A stretch of 64,000 nucleotides of DNA from Paenibacillus amylolyticus (GCF_003719335.1 NZ_RIAS01000001.1:806001-870000); one strand, 5' to 3'. Positions 9,512 to 18,551 are shown, counted from the stretch's first letter. Made by a program: numbers and translations. Notes: generated by a model from the sequence alone, not told the origin.

Positions 9512-10783
9512 CTAGATCAGTTCCCTTCTTCTTTTCAAATACACATACAACACCACGCCAGACGCCGCACAGATGACCGCGCATAAGCCAATAAATCCAT
9601 ATCCCGCCTGAAGTCCGCGTAGCAAGCCGAGCTGAGTAGTGGCACCGTACATGTTCTTCACGCCTTCAATGACCCAGCCAATCACATAGTTCCCGATCAC
9701 ACTGCCGACACCCATAAGCGTGACCGTAAACGTAATTGCTGTATCACTGCCGTTCGGATATCTGCGCGCGATAAAGGCCATCACCGTAGGATAGATCATC
9801 GCAATACCGGCGCCCGATATCGCGAAGAAGATCGCCAGACTCTCTCCGCCTGCAAGCGCGACAAATGTACACACCGCCGAGAAAGCAGAGAACAAGATCA
9901 ACGATAGCACAAACCCGATTCGGTCCGTCAGCGGACCAAGCAGCAAACGCCCCAGCGAGAATGTGAGGAAAAATGCAGACAATAGACCAGAAGCTTTAAC
10001 CGTGTCCCATGTGTATGCTTTCTCCAGGAAGTTAACAAGCCAACCCCCAACCGCCAGTTCGGATACCACGCCAAAAGAAAGAATAAGCACCATCAGCCAG
10101 AGCGCTGGATCACGTGTTAACATCTTGAGTGAAGTTCGATCTTCATGTGCAAGATCATCTCCGGGGAATGTACTGCGCAGTGCCGCAATGATTGGCAACA
10201 GACAGAGAGACAACATCACCAGATACATGCCGCGCCAGTCCAGCAGGTGACCAAATACCGTCAGCGACATCACGCCTGTCGCCAGCAACGGTGCCACCGT
10301 TGAACTGAGCCCATAGAAGAAATGGGACAGGTTCATCATCGTGCCTGTATTTTTCACGAAAATCCGCGCCCCGAGAATCGCCAGCGCAATCTCCAGCATC
10401 CCGTTGCCGATGTACATGAAGAAGTACGATGACGCAAAGAGCGGATACGTATGCGATACATAGATGAACACGCCCGACAGAATCATCGAGGCAAATGAAA
10501 TAATGCTGACCGCCTTGATGCCCCATTTGCGAACCAGTATAGCCGTAAACGAGCAGGCGATCAGATATCCCAGAGCGTTCAGGGACAACAAGGTCCCGAG
10601 CTGTTTCTCATCGAGATTGAAGTCGAACTGAATACGCGGAATAGCCGGGCCTTTAATATTTTCCGATATGCCAAATACGATAAATCCAAGAAAGATCGTT
10701 GCCAGCTGCATGGCGTACAGCTTGTTAAACTTTCGTTTGCTCTCTTGTGTACCTGCTTGCTGATTCAAAATAAGTTCCCCCAT
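9512..10783 (-). CDS. MFS transporter, sugar-type
   Basis: About 12 predicted membrane helices. The loop after helix 2 reads VRKWGIKAV, a form of the MFS A-motif region, and the repeat half carries LLLGPLTDRIG. The start is uncertain: ATG at 10783 has no clear site, a TTG at 10768 follows GGGGGAA, and a longer frame begins at 10831. The opening (GFIVFGISENIKGPAIPRIQ) resembles FucP/GlcP-like transporters. The upstream gene on the same strand is a ROK regulator, which supports a carbohydrate substrate. That assignment is inference. Confidence 0.85.
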   Translation of the reverse strand: MGELILNQQAGTQESKRKFNKLYAMQLATIFLGFIVFGISENIKGPAIPRIQFDFNLDEKQLGTLLSLNALGYLIACSFTAILVRKWGIKAVSIISFASMILSGVFIYVSHTYPLFASSYFFMYIGNGMLEIALAILGARIFVKNTGTMMNLSHFFYGLSSTVAPLLATGVMSLTVFGHLLDWRGMYLVMLSLCLLPIIAALRSTFPGDDLAHEDRTSLKMLTRDPALWLMVLILSFGVVSELAVGGWLVNFLEKAYTWDTVKASGLLSAFFLTFSLGRLLLGPLTDRIGFVLSLILFSAFSAVCTFVALAGGESLAIFFAISGAGIAMIYPTVMAFIARRYPNGSDTAITFTVTLMGVGSVIGNYVIGWVIEGVKNMYGATTQLGLLRGLQAGYGFIGLCAVICAASGVVLYVYLKRRRELI

Positions 10784-10976
10784 TGTGTCCAGAAAAATGG
10801 TTACACGCTGTACCTCCGATTGCAGTGCCATCTTCCGCCCGCTGTTATCCCTGTATTTTTTTAATTTTCTTTCTAATGGTGAAAATACAGTGATAAAGGC
10901 GTTCTCCAGATTGACTCTGCCCTCTCCGCTCTCGTGTAAAAAATTTTGCTTAACTTCACTTCATAATAAGTCGTTC

Positions 10977-12014
10977 CTACCACTGCTTCTCAACTACCTG
11001 AATGCGGTATGTCAAGCTTTCCAGCGTTACGGCTACCAGTCCAGTAACATACTCGCGTCGGGTGTCGCGGCGAATCATTAGCTCAGGCATATGTTCCTGC
11101 GGAATGTGGTGATCCCGGCAACCTTGTAAAAGGTCATCCCGCATGGCCGGGTCCATCGTGTCGCCCGTCACCACAATGGCCGCCGGGTTAATGATTGCAA
11201 TGATGGAGACCAGCGTCTGTACAACCAGTTCCTGCAATCCGTCTGTCGTTTTCAACATGCGCAGCTGCTCATCCCGTGACACGCTAAAGGGTAAAAAGGA
11301 CACCTCGCCCCCAAATTGCGTATTCCCGGTAAGCGGCCGACCATCGATAATAAAGCCTGCCCCCGGAAAATGGTTTTCAGGGAATGTCACCACCGCAAAG
11401 TTCTTCTCTTCCTCAAATTGCTGTTCGTTGTATAGTCCGTACACCGTCAGATTCATATCATTGCCAATGACCACTTCGATGTCTTCATATTGCTCTTTGA
11501 GTCTTAACCCCAGCGGCTGATTAGCCAACTCTGGTACGTCACAGATACCGATTACACCATTGTGCGCCACCCCTGGTATCCCAATTCCAATAGCCTGCAC
11601 ATTGTGATGCTGCTCGATCAGTTCAGCAATCAGTTCCTCCACTACCGTGACATTAATCTCATCTAAAAACAGAGTCTGTTCGTCCGCCATCTCTCCGTTC
11701 AGGTTGGCATATGTATGTGTGATCGAGTGGATGCCGCCTTCTGTACGGATAATCAGACACAGCACACTCGCGTAGTCTGCATTAAAATGATACCGACTCG
11801 CCGGTCTGCCCCCGCTCGACTCATCCGGGCCCAGATCAATGATCTCCCCTGTCTGGAGTAATTCATTTAGTATCGTTCCGCATGTCGCCACGCTGAGTTT
11901 GGTCAGGTTTGCAATGGATGCCTTCGTGCCTACACCCATCGACCGTAGTGTACTTTTTACAATTTCAACGTTAATCCGTTTGACCTGTTGGGTGTTGTGG
12001 GATGTGGGTAACAT
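10977..12014 (-). CDS. ROK family transcriptional regulator without the usual zinc motif
   Basis: 345 residues. An N-terminal winged helix-turn-helix (about residues 12-65, KASIANLTKLSVATCGTILN) is followed by a ROK sugar-kinase-like fold with the phosphate-binding motif GIGIPG and the sugar-site motif GNDMN. The cysteine-rich GCxxCGxxGC zinc motif typical of NagC/XylR/Mlc members is absent; the corresponding region reads TGNTQFGGEVSFLPF. It is likely a sugar-responsive repressor of the MFS gene 190 bases downstream. A site (AAGGAGG) lies 13 bases before the ATG. Confidence 0.88.
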   Translation of the reverse strand: MLPTSHNTQQVKRINVEIVKSTLRSMGVGTKASIANLTKLSVATCGTILNELLQTGEIIDLGPDESSGGRPASRYHFNADYASVLCLIIRTEGGIHSITHTYANLNGEMADEQTLFLDEINVTVVEELIAELIEQHHNVQAIGIGIPGVAHNGVIGICDVPELANQPLGLRLKEQYEDIEVVIGNDMNLTVYGLYNEQQFEEEKNFAVVTFPENHFPGAGFIIDGRPLTGNTQFGGEVSFLPFSVSRDEQLRMLKTTDGLQELVVQTLVSIIAIINPAAIVVTGDTMDPAMRDDLLQGCRDHHIPQEHMPELMIRRDTRREYVTGLVAVTLESLTYRIQVVEKQW

Positions 12015-12182
12015 CGTTTGTTGTGTGCCTCCTTTCGTTTGTATGTATATGGGTGATCACGTATTCGAGAAAATATTGGAGAGGAGTTTTTAAAAGTGTT
12101 TTAATAATTGAAGTTTAGGGGGATTGGTGTGGAAAGTCAATGCTTATTTGGAGATGGTTTTGGGGCGGGTAAAAAGAGAAAA

Positions 12183-12223
12183 GAACAGTTCGAGTTCATC
12201 TTGGTAATGATCTTGAACTGTCC
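12183..12223 (-). terminator. Terminator after the small helical protein gene
   Basis: The arms ACAGTTC and GAACTGT have partial inner pairing and run into TTTTCTCTTTTT on the minus strand. It sits just past the stop at 12238. Confidence 0.6.
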
Positions 12224-12237
12224 TTTGGTTCAAATGA

Positions 12238-12507
12238 TTATGTAGACTGGCTCATGTGATGGGCCAAGATGCTCTTCTCCAGCCTGACTTCAAATAACTT
12301 GCGATTCAGATCCTGTTCCATCGCGTGAAGATGATACGCCGCCTGTTTCACCGTGTCCATATGCAACACCCCTGCCCGCTTCGCGATTATATCCATGGCA
12401 TCCAGGATGAGTTTGTTACACGTGACCAGTTGATCGATGTAATCATCTTCTTGTTTTACGAGTTGTGCGTACTGCGAAGCCAGATCTTCGCCGTAGGTAC
12501 TTGTCAT
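12238..12507 (-). CDS. Small helical protein of unknown function
   Basis: 89 residues, preceded by AGGGTGGTG. It is predicted almost wholly alpha-helical, with heptad-like spacing of Leu and Ile (QYAQLVKQEDDYIDQLV and MEQDLNRKLFEVRLEKS). It has no signal peptide or membrane segment. It is divergent from an XRE regulator across 107 bases that hold a large dyad, so the two are probably co-regulated. I do not recognise a family. A coiled-coil partner or anti-regulator is possible but unsupported. Confidence 0.65.
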   Translation of the reverse strand: MTSTYGEDLASQYAQLVKQEDDYIDQLVTCNKLILDAMDIIAKRAGVLHMDTVKQAAYHLHAMEQDLNRKLFEVRLEKSILAHHMSQST

Positions 12508-12526
12508 GTCACCACCCTAAAATCGG

Positions 12527-12577
12527 TACGCATAAGAGTACCAGATATGCAAAAAGTATATGGTACGCTCATGCGTA
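12527..12577. promoter_or_regulatory. 51-bp imperfect dyad between divergent genes, candidate XRE operator
   Basis: Two 22-base arms (12527-12548 and 12556-12577) are inverted copies matching at 18 of 22 positions around the centre GCAAAAA. Each arm contains TACGCAT and GTACCA. The dyad lies between the start codons of the divergent small protein and XRE genes, where it can block both promoters. The operator role is inference. Confidence 0.55.
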
Positions 12578-12614
12578 ACGTCAAGACCATATGGAATTTT
12601 AGGAGTGATTTAAG

Positions 12615-12830
12615 ATGGCGAAAAAGGTTGTCGTCAATATTCACAAACTCACAGAGAAACATAACATCTCACTGCGAGAATTAGCACGTTTAGCTGATAT
12701 CCGCCACGCTGCGTTAAGTGAGTTGCAATCCGGGAAACGCGAGAATATTAACTTTGCTCATATTGAGCGGATTGCGGAAGCGTTGGATATTGATGATATA
12801 AGGGAGATTATTGAGATTCGGGAGGATTAG
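12615..12830 (+). CDS. Small XRE/Cro-C1 family transcriptional regulator
   Basis: 71 residues, with TAGGAG 9 bases before the ATG. The whole protein is one helix-turn-helix domain: ISLRELARLADIRHAALSEL is the helix-turn-helix and GKRENINFAHIERIAEALDI the following helices. It belongs to the single-domain Cro/C1 (HTH_26-like) group. It probably binds the large dyad directly upstream and controls itself and the divergent small gene. Confidence 0.88.
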   Translation: MAKKVVVNIHKLTEKHNISLRELARLADIRHAALSELQSGKRENINFAHIERIAEALDIDDIREIIEIRED

Positions 12831-12851
12831 TTTATTTACCTAAATGACTCC

Positions 12852-13379
12852 TTATACAATACTTAATTGATAGCTCGGATTGTCCACCCATTGTATCCAT
12901 TGAAGCAAAGAATTACCATAACGTCTTATAGATGCTTGACTCCATTTCTTATTAAGATGACTACCTATTAGTTCTCCAACATCCACTCTTGTTAACAAAG
13001 GATTCTCAACTAATTTTATTTTCATATACTTTACTGTTTCAGTATTTAATACTATTGTAGCTAATTTATAATGATCTAAACTAGGATCATTCAATGTTAA
13101 AACACTTTCATTTTTAGAAATCAAACCTAAAGAATATAATAATGATATTGCATTTCTATATCCTAAATTAACAAGTTGGTCTTCATTTTGTTGACCATTT
13201 TTTATTTTGTTAATTAAGTCCATTACTCTGCTAGGCGGAGCTTCCCCCAAAAAATAAGAAAATCTTTTTGGCTTTAACTTGTTGTAAAAAATAATTGGGC
13301 AAGCGATATTGCTTCTGATTTTTACGTCAAGTACGGTACCTGGAATACTAATATAGTTACCTGGGTTGTAAATCCCTAA
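12852..13379 (-). pseudogene. 5'-truncated gene remnant, family unknown
   Basis: A frame of about 132 residues begins at a TTG (13250) that has no ribosome site, but the same frame stays open and protein-like to a stop at 13380-13382 (for example NYISIPGTVLDVKIRSN and IIFYNKLKPKRFSY). There is no plausible start codon there. The C-terminal part contains SQASIRRYGNSLLQWIQW, like the DNA-binding or winged-helix ends of multi-domain proteins. The gene is A+T-rich relative to its neighbours. I read it as the 3' end of a larger, probably acquired gene cut just before 13380. I could not assign a family. Confidence 0.5.
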
Positions 13380-13403
13380 TCAGTAACTCAAAGGAGATCA
13401 AGA

Positions 13404-13745
13404 ATGCTGAAAAAAAAACAAATATTAATAGGTATTTGTACATTAGTTGGTTTATTACTACTCAGTGAGATTATCCTTTGGACTTCGGGAAAAGTTGGAT
13501 TAATAAATATGGCAAATAGGATCATCTCTGGTGCTCCAAATATTGAAATAGAAGGCAAGAGACTATCTTATCAAGGTACAATTCATTCTAGCCTTTCTGA
13601 TCTAGACGAATATACTTCAAGTGATGAAGGCGAAGCTCTTTATAAAGCCAAAGGTACACCACCAAACCCACCATGGATATATGTAAAAAAAGATTCGAAT
13701 ACATTTTTTCGTTATAAAATTCCACATGTCCCTTGGCGCATGTAA
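13404..13745 (+). CDS. Small membrane-anchored protein of unknown function
   Basis: 113 residues, with AAAGGAGATC 4-8 bases before the ATG. An N-terminal basic stretch MLKKKQ and a hydrophobic helix (about residues 7-28) make a signal anchor. The remainder is polar and probably outside the cell, ending in RYKIPHVPWRM. No cysteine lipobox is present. It begins 24 bases after the stop that limits the antisense remnant. It has its own terminator. No family recognised. Confidence 0.6.
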   Translation: MLKKKQILIGICTLVGLLLLSEIILWTSGKVGLINMANRIISGAPNIEIEGKRLSYQGTIHSSLSDLDEYTSSDEGEALYKAKGTPPNPPWIYVKKDSNTFFRYKIPHVPWRM

Positions 13746-13794
13746 TCTTGATAGTATCTAAACATCATTCCCCTCTTACACTCTTTTTTAGTAT

Positions 13795-13821
13795 AAAGAG
13801 CCTCTCATGGGGCTCTTTCTT
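13795..13821 (+). terminator. Terminator after the small membrane protein gene
   Basis: AAAGAGCC pairs with GGCTCTTT around an eight-base loop, with TCTT following. Confidence 0.75.
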
Positions 13822-13915
13822 CCATGACCTTCCATCCCCCTCTCATTTGACACCCCCTCCTAAAAGGTCTATCCTAATAACGAATCATCCATTCACTATT
13901 AAGGAGTCGTTCCCG

Positions 13916-14527
13916 ATGGTGCAGGCCAAGAAAGACGAAGTCAGGAAAGAGATTGAATACGCGGCGCTTAAGGTCTTTTTTGAGAAGGGATATGCGGATG
14001 CCAAGATGAACGATATTGCGAACGAGATCAATATTTCGGTCGGCAATATCTATACCTATTTCAAGAACAAGAAGGAGCTTTTCTACGCCGTTGTTCCGCC
14101 GGATTTGGTGGATTATCTGAAAAAGGTACTGGTGGAGACGATTCATTTTGATAACCAGAACGCGTTTGTGGAAACGAACAGTGAGGAGCGTTCTGTCCTA
14201 ATGCAGGAGCAGGTAGATGTGCTGCGGAAGTATCGGAATCAGATCGTTATTATTTTTGAAAAGAACAAGGGCACGATCTACACCAACGCCAAGAATGAGC
14301 TGGTTGAGCTGATGATTGACACGAAGAAAGCCTACCTCAAAAACCAATACAAACACTATAAGATCGGCACCGAGGAAAACCTGATTCTGCTAAACATTCT
14401 GGCACATAACGTCATCGATATGAATCTGGATTTATTGAAACGAGACATGAGCGAGGACAGCCGCAAGCAAATCTTTGAAGCATTGTATGTATACCGACTA
14501 TACGGTATGAAAAGCTTGAACGAATAA
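13916..14527 (+). CDS. TetR/AcrR family transcriptional regulator
   Basis: 203 residues from the ATG at 13916, which has AAGGAG 9 bases upstream; a longer frame starting at 13733 crosses a terminator and is rejected. The N-terminal TetR helix-turn-helix is clear: AALKVFFEKGYADAKMNDIA, then SVGNIYTYFKNKKELFYAV. The C-terminal ligand domain is divergent and rich in Lys and Asn. It lies upstream of the amidohydrolase/APC pair on the same strand and is the likely regulator of that pair. Confidence 0.92.
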   Translation: MVQAKKDEVRKEIEYAALKVFFEKGYADAKMNDIANEINISVGNIYTYFKNKKELFYAVVPPDLVDYLKKVLVETIHFDNQNAFVETNSEERSVLMQEQVDVLRKYRNQIVIIFEKNKGTIYTNAKNELVELMIDTKKAYLKNQYKHYKIGTEENLILLNILAHNVIDMNLDLLKRDMSEDSRKQIFEALYVYRLYGMKSLNE

Positions 14528-14592
14528 GGAATACTGCAGGGTCCCTACAAAGCAAAAATCCATTTTCACCATAGATGACTACGCGCCACACA

Positions 14593-14667
14593 GCGTGCAG
14601 ATCAGTTGTACTTTCCTCTGATTTGCACGCAAAAAAAATAAGCATAGGCAAGCTGATCTATTTTTTT
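14593..14667 (+). promoter_or_regulatory. Leader with competing hairpins upstream of the amidohydrolase gene
   Basis: A 13-base stem (14593-14605 with 14618-14630, 12 of 13 paired) is followed by an A8 tract, not a T tract, so it is not itself a terminator. AGATCAG at 14599-14605, inside the first stem, can instead pair with CTGATCT at 14653-14659, which is followed by T7. The two pairings exclude each other, as in attenuators. It may equally be a simple terminator for the TetR gene. Confidence 0.35.
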
Positions 14668-14762
14668 AACCCAAAAATGAATTATAAATTCACTTTTAAA
14701 TCGGAAGAATACTTTGCACTGAGAAAACAAATAGCACAGAACCGTATCACTCGACTGATTCA

Positions 14763-14778
14763 ACATGTAGCATCATGT
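14763..14778. promoter_or_regulatory. Candidate operator before the amidohydrolase gene
   Basis: A short dyad, ACATG-N6-CATGT, lies 32 bases before the start codon and could bind the TetR regulator encoded upstream. The evidence is only the symmetry and position. Confidence 0.25.
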
Positions 14779-14809
14779 AACACCATCAACACCCAAGGAG
14801 GAACACACC

Positions 14810-16131
14810 ATGAACACCGCTTATGCTTTGAAAAACGTGCATCTGATCCACGGCGACGCAAGCCGCAATTTGCAGCCAAACATGACGATTCTTGTCAACG
14901 AACAAGGACTTATCGAGAACATCACCCCAGATCAGGAGCTGAGCATCCCCAATCACTACACTACAATCGACCTTACCGGAAAATATGTGATGCCTGGGCT
15001 GAATAACGCACATGTGCATCTGTTTGCAGAGGGTAAACCGCTCACCCTCTCTGTCAGTGAAGGATTGCTCGATTTTGCCTATCATCGGATTTTGAATACC
15101 CGATTCGGTCGAAATATTTTGAAGAAACGCATGAAACGTAACGCACTTACCGCACTCCATGCGGGGGTAACAACGATGCGCAGTGTCGGGGAATTCTTTT
15201 ATACCGATGTGAAGCTGCGAGACGAGATTAACCGTGGGGAGTGGGTCGGTCCGAATCTGCTTGTTTCGGGATTTTTCCTGAGTGTGACAGGTGGACATGG
15301 TGCTCCTTACTTGGCGCTGGTGGGGGACTCGCCTTGGGAGATGCGTAAGAATGTACGGATTAATGTGAAGAACGGGGTGGACTGGATCAAAATCTGTGTG
15401 ACGGGCGGCTTAACGGATGCCAAGATGGTTGGAGAAGCTGGACGTCTGCAAATGACGGTGGACGAGGTCACGGCGGTCTGCGATGAAGCGCATAAGATTA
15501 GAATGAAGGTTGCCGCTCATGTGGAGAGCACGGAAGGTGTGCGCGTTGCGCTTCAGGGGGCGTGGATACGATTGAGCATGGGGCTGGGATGGATGACGAG
15601 ATTATTCGTTTGTATAAAAACAACCCCAAGGCCCTTCATGGTTACACCGCATTGATTCCTACCCTGCAAGCCGCTTATCCATCCGCTTCGCTCGATCCAA
15701 GTGTGACCAAGTTAAGTCCGACGGTCAAAGAAAACGCCAGACTGGTCTACGACTCCATGCTCAAAGGGGTGAAACAGGCCATCTACAACGGCATTAGTAT
15801 TGGAATCGGAAACGATGCGGCCATGTCATACGTGAGTCACTACGATTTGTGGAGAGAGATGGATCATTATATGAGACAGACCAAACTGACCAATAAAGAT
15901 GTCATCGACATGGTCACTCGCAACAATGCCAAAATTCTCGGGATCGACGACGTGACAGGTACGTTGAATATCGGCAAACAGGCCGACTTGATTGTACTGG
16001 ATCACAATCCGCTAGAACAAATCGAAGCTTTATCCAACATGTCAATGGTTATGGTCAAAGGCAATCTGATCCAGACTCCCTCCGTGACACGCATCAAAGA
16101 GGTAGATGAGGTTCTTAATGCCGTGTGGTGA
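14810..16131 (+). pseudogene. Amidohydrolase (imidazolonepropionase/prolidase-like) with a one-base frameshift
   Basis: The gene starts at 14810 after AAGGAGG. Two frames together encode a complete protein of about 440 residues. The break is at a run of five G (15556-15560); six would restore ALQGGVDTIEHGA. With that repair the full binuclear-metal site is present: H68 and H70 (AHVHL), K194 (DWIKICVTGG), H237 (AAHVE), H257 (TIEHG) and D336 (GIGNDA). Members of this COG1228-type group cleave cyclic amides or Xaa-Pro-type dipeptides. The next gene is an amino-acid-type permease, suggesting import and hydrolysis of one compound. All catalytic residues survive, so the break is either very recent or a sequencing error. 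Confidence 0.8.
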
Positions 16132-16296
16132 AGTCAGCGTCAAGTAAAAATTAAACCATCTCGTATCATTTTTCATTGGATTGTTGACGCTTTTTACGAA
16201 AAAGCTTGTACTTTCTGAGAAACCTTGGTTAAATGTGAGGTGTCACGTTAATGATTTAGAAAACATTTCCTCATTCCGAAATCAGGAGAAGATAAT

Positions 16297-17622
16297 ATGT
16301 CAGATAAACTTACTTTAAAAAGAGAATTATCGTTGTCTCATGTCGTGACCATGGGTTTATCCTGGATGTCTCCCATGATTTTCTTCACCAGCTTTGGCGT
16401 TCTTCATGAAGGGTCAAAGGGTATGCTGCTTGCTGCATATATACTTGCATTTATCGCCATACTTTTCACCGCGCTTAGTTATGCCCAGATGTCCAAGGCA
16501 TTCCCTGTGTCAGGCTCGGCTTACACCTATGTAACGAAGTCCATGAACCCCTTCATCGGCTTCCTCGTCGGCTGGGCGATACTGCTCGATTATCTCTTCT
16601 CCTGTATCATCGCGGTACTCATGTTTGGCATTAATCTTCATGCCCAGTTCACCTCAATTCCCTCTTTTGTCTGGATCCTGTTGTGTACCCTTATCGTAAT
16701 GATCATTAATATTGTGGGGATCAAAACTTCGGCTAACGTCAGCAAAGTATTTGTACTAATGCAGATTGTTTTCATTGCCGGCTTCTGCGCCCTGCTTGTA
16801 TATAGAGCGCTTCAAGATGGATTTACTGCCGGCTGGAACCCGTTAGCCGTGAAGGAAGGTGTACCGTTTTCGACAATTCTCGCCGGGGCTTCACTGGTCT
16901 GCTTTTCTTTCCTCGGTTTTGATTCCATTACCACAATGACTGAGGAAACCAAACATCCCAAGAAAACCATCCCCCGCGCCATTCTGATCATTGTGCTGAT
17001 GGCAGGTGTGATGTACTTCATCACGGCTTATCTGATTCAGCAGATGTACCCGTCCATTAAATCAAGCAATGTGGATTCTGCCGGCTTTGAACTGATGCAA
17101 GTGATTGGCGGTCCCATACTTTCCTCCATCTTCACGTTTGTGATCATTTTCTCCGTACTTGCCCAAGGCATGTCCTCTATGACAACCGTGACCCGATTGA
17201 TGTTTGTAATGGGAAGAACGTCTTTGTTACCACGTGTATTTGCATCTATTCACCCGAAATACCGCACGCCGGCGTTCAACATTACACTCATGAGCGTCAT
17301 TTCATTATCCGCCATGTTCATTAGTCTGGGGACGGCGATCAAATTCGTTAATTTTGGCGCATTAACCGCTTTTCTGTTCGTTAATCTGTCGGTCATTTTC
17401 CACTATATTATTCATAAAAAGCAGCGCGCTTCTCGGGATCTGTTCATACGTTTGCTTTGTCCGTTAGTCGGTGCAGGATTTGTACTTTATCTCATCATGT
17501 TACTCGACCTTTCCTCATTGATGCTGGGTGCAGGATGGATTGCAGCAGGATTAATCTACTACACCATCAAGCGAGTGAAATCAGCCAGCGTGAGTGTCGC
17601 CAAGGTGGATGAAGCAGTCTAA
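16297..17622 (+). CDS. APC family amino acid/polyamine permease
   Basis: 441 residues, with CAGGAGAAG before the ATG. It has about twelve membrane helices. The N-terminal motif (VVTMGLSWMSPMIFFTSFG), the helix 3 region (AFPVSGSAYTYV) and FLGFDSITTMTEETKHPKKTIPR after helix 6 identify the amino acid/polyamine/organocation (APC) superfamily. It follows the amidohydrolase gene by 165 bases on the same strand and probably imports that enzyme's substrate or a related compound. Confidence 0.92.
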   Translation: MSDKLTLKRELSLSHVVTMGLSWMSPMIFFTSFGVLHEGSKGMLLAAYILAFIAILFTALSYAQMSKAFPVSGSAYTYVTKSMNPFIGFLVGWAILLDYLFSCIIAVLMFGINLHAQFTSIPSFVWILLCTLIVMIINIVGIKTSANVSKVFVLMQIVFIAGFCALLVYRALQDGFTAGWNPLAVKEGVPFSTILAGASLVCFSFLGFDSITTMTEETKHPKKTIPRAILIIVLMAGVMYFITAYLIQQMYPSIKSSNVDSAGFELMQVIGGPILSSIFTFVIIFSVLAQGMSSMTTVTRLMFVMGRTSLLPRVFASIHPKYRTPAFNITLMSVISLSAMFISLGTAIKFVNFGALTAFLFVNLSVIFHYIIHKKQRASRDLFIRLLCPLVGAGFVLYLIMLLDLSSLMLGAGWIAAGLIYYTIKRVKSASVSVAKVDEAV

Positions 17623-17657
17623 ACAGATTAGAATAGAGTTAGTGTTGGGAGTATTAA

Positions 17658-18251
17658 TCAGTCATTCAACCCTTTGCCCTCCATAATAGGCTGCATACAT
17701 TTTTCAATGCGGGATGTCTTGGTTTTAGATTGTTTTGGTTGTGAAAAGTGGTACAGATACGCACGCTGGCGGCCAGGGGTTAGTGCTTCAAATGCTGCCT
17801 GAAATGCAGGATTGGCATCGAATTGTTGTTGCAGTTCCTCGGGAACCGCGAATTGTTCTACTTCCTTTTTTTCTATTTTCAGACCCGCTTGTTCCACTTC
17901 GATCGCTTCACGAATGTAAGCTTTGAGAATCTCTTCCTGTTCGATAATCTGCTCCAGGTTGGTGAAACGAATCTGGCGACCTCCCTGTACATTATTCGTT
18001 TGCTGAATCAGGATACCATGCGGGTCTTTGAGCAGAGAGCCTTTGAGAAACATGATCGCACAATACTCCTTGAAGCCATGAATCAACACGACGTTTTTCC
18101 CGTTCAAGGTGTAGCACGGATGCATCCATTTATAATCTTCGGTCAGATCACAGTCCAGGATGATCTCTCTCAGCTTCACCGATTCTTCCTTCCACGTTTT
18201 AATTTTGCTTAAATATGCATCTACCTTGGGATTGGTATTTTGCGTAGTCAT
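17658..18251 (-). CDS. YdeI/OmdA family protein (DUF1801 plus C-terminal OmdA segment)
   Basis: 197 residues, with GAGAGGAAG before the start. The N-terminal half is a DUF1801-like fold (YKWMHPCYTLNGKNVVLIHG). The C-terminal signature LTPGRQRAYLYHFSQPKQSK followed by TSRIEKC is typical of the YdeI/OmpD-associated family, in which a basic Arg/Lys cluster recurs. Bacillus YdeI has been linked to cationic peptide sensitivity, but the molecular role is not settled. Monocistronic. Confidence 0.88.
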   Translation of the reverse strand: MTTQNTNPKVDAYLSKIKTWKEESVKLREIILDCDLTEDYKWMHPCYTLNGKNVVLIHGFKEYCAIMFLKGSLLKDPHGILIQQTNNVQGGRQIRFTNLEQIIEQEEILKAYIREAIEVEQAGLKIEKKEVEQFAVPEELQQQFDANPAFQAAFEALTPGRQRAYLYHFSQPKQSKTKTSRIEKCMQPIMEGKGLND

Positions 18252-18520
18252 AGGAATCTTCCTCTCAACAAACCTAGTTGTTTTTTATTCGATCAAACCT
18301 AATTCGTCTCATTTTGTGCGGACTACCTTTTATCTTATTTTACCTTTATTTATCGGTTTGTTTGTGCGGTTATTCAAGAGATTATACAGCACTACTACAG
18401 GAGAACTTATCCAACATGTATTAGCTTCTCGCCTTCAATTTAAACCTAGAGGGTTAACCTGGACGGTTCTCCCCAAAATAGGTTATAACTAGAGAAATCG
18501 TTTATTATTTTATACGAAAA
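18252..18520. other. Intergenic region without a supported gene
   Basis: The region upstream of the YdeI gene is A+T-rich. A 110-codon plus-strand frame that overlaps the start of the YdeI gene antisense runs into it, but has no ribosome site and reads as chance. No other structure was seen up to the hairpin at 18521. Confidence 0.5.
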
Positions 18521-18551
18521 GAAGAGCCTATAAACGGTCTATAGGCTCTGT
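18521..18551 (-). terminator. Terminator after the DinB gene
   Basis: AGAGCCTATA pairs with TATAGGCTCT around a short loop. On the minus strand it is followed by TCTTTTCG. It lies about 12 bases past the stop at 18562. Confidence 0.75.

Noticed and set aside
13733..13915. 61-codon N-terminal extension of the TetR gene
   Set aside because: It crosses the terminator at 13795-13821 and precedes a better start with AAGGAG.
14593..14630. The 13-bp stem as a simple terminator
   Set aside because: It is followed by A8 on the plus strand, and on the minus strand the T run comes before the stem.
18160..18492. A 110-codon plus-strand frame with hydrophobic residues
   Set aside because: It overlaps the start of the YdeI gene antisense, has no ribosome site, and its composition is that of a shadow frame.
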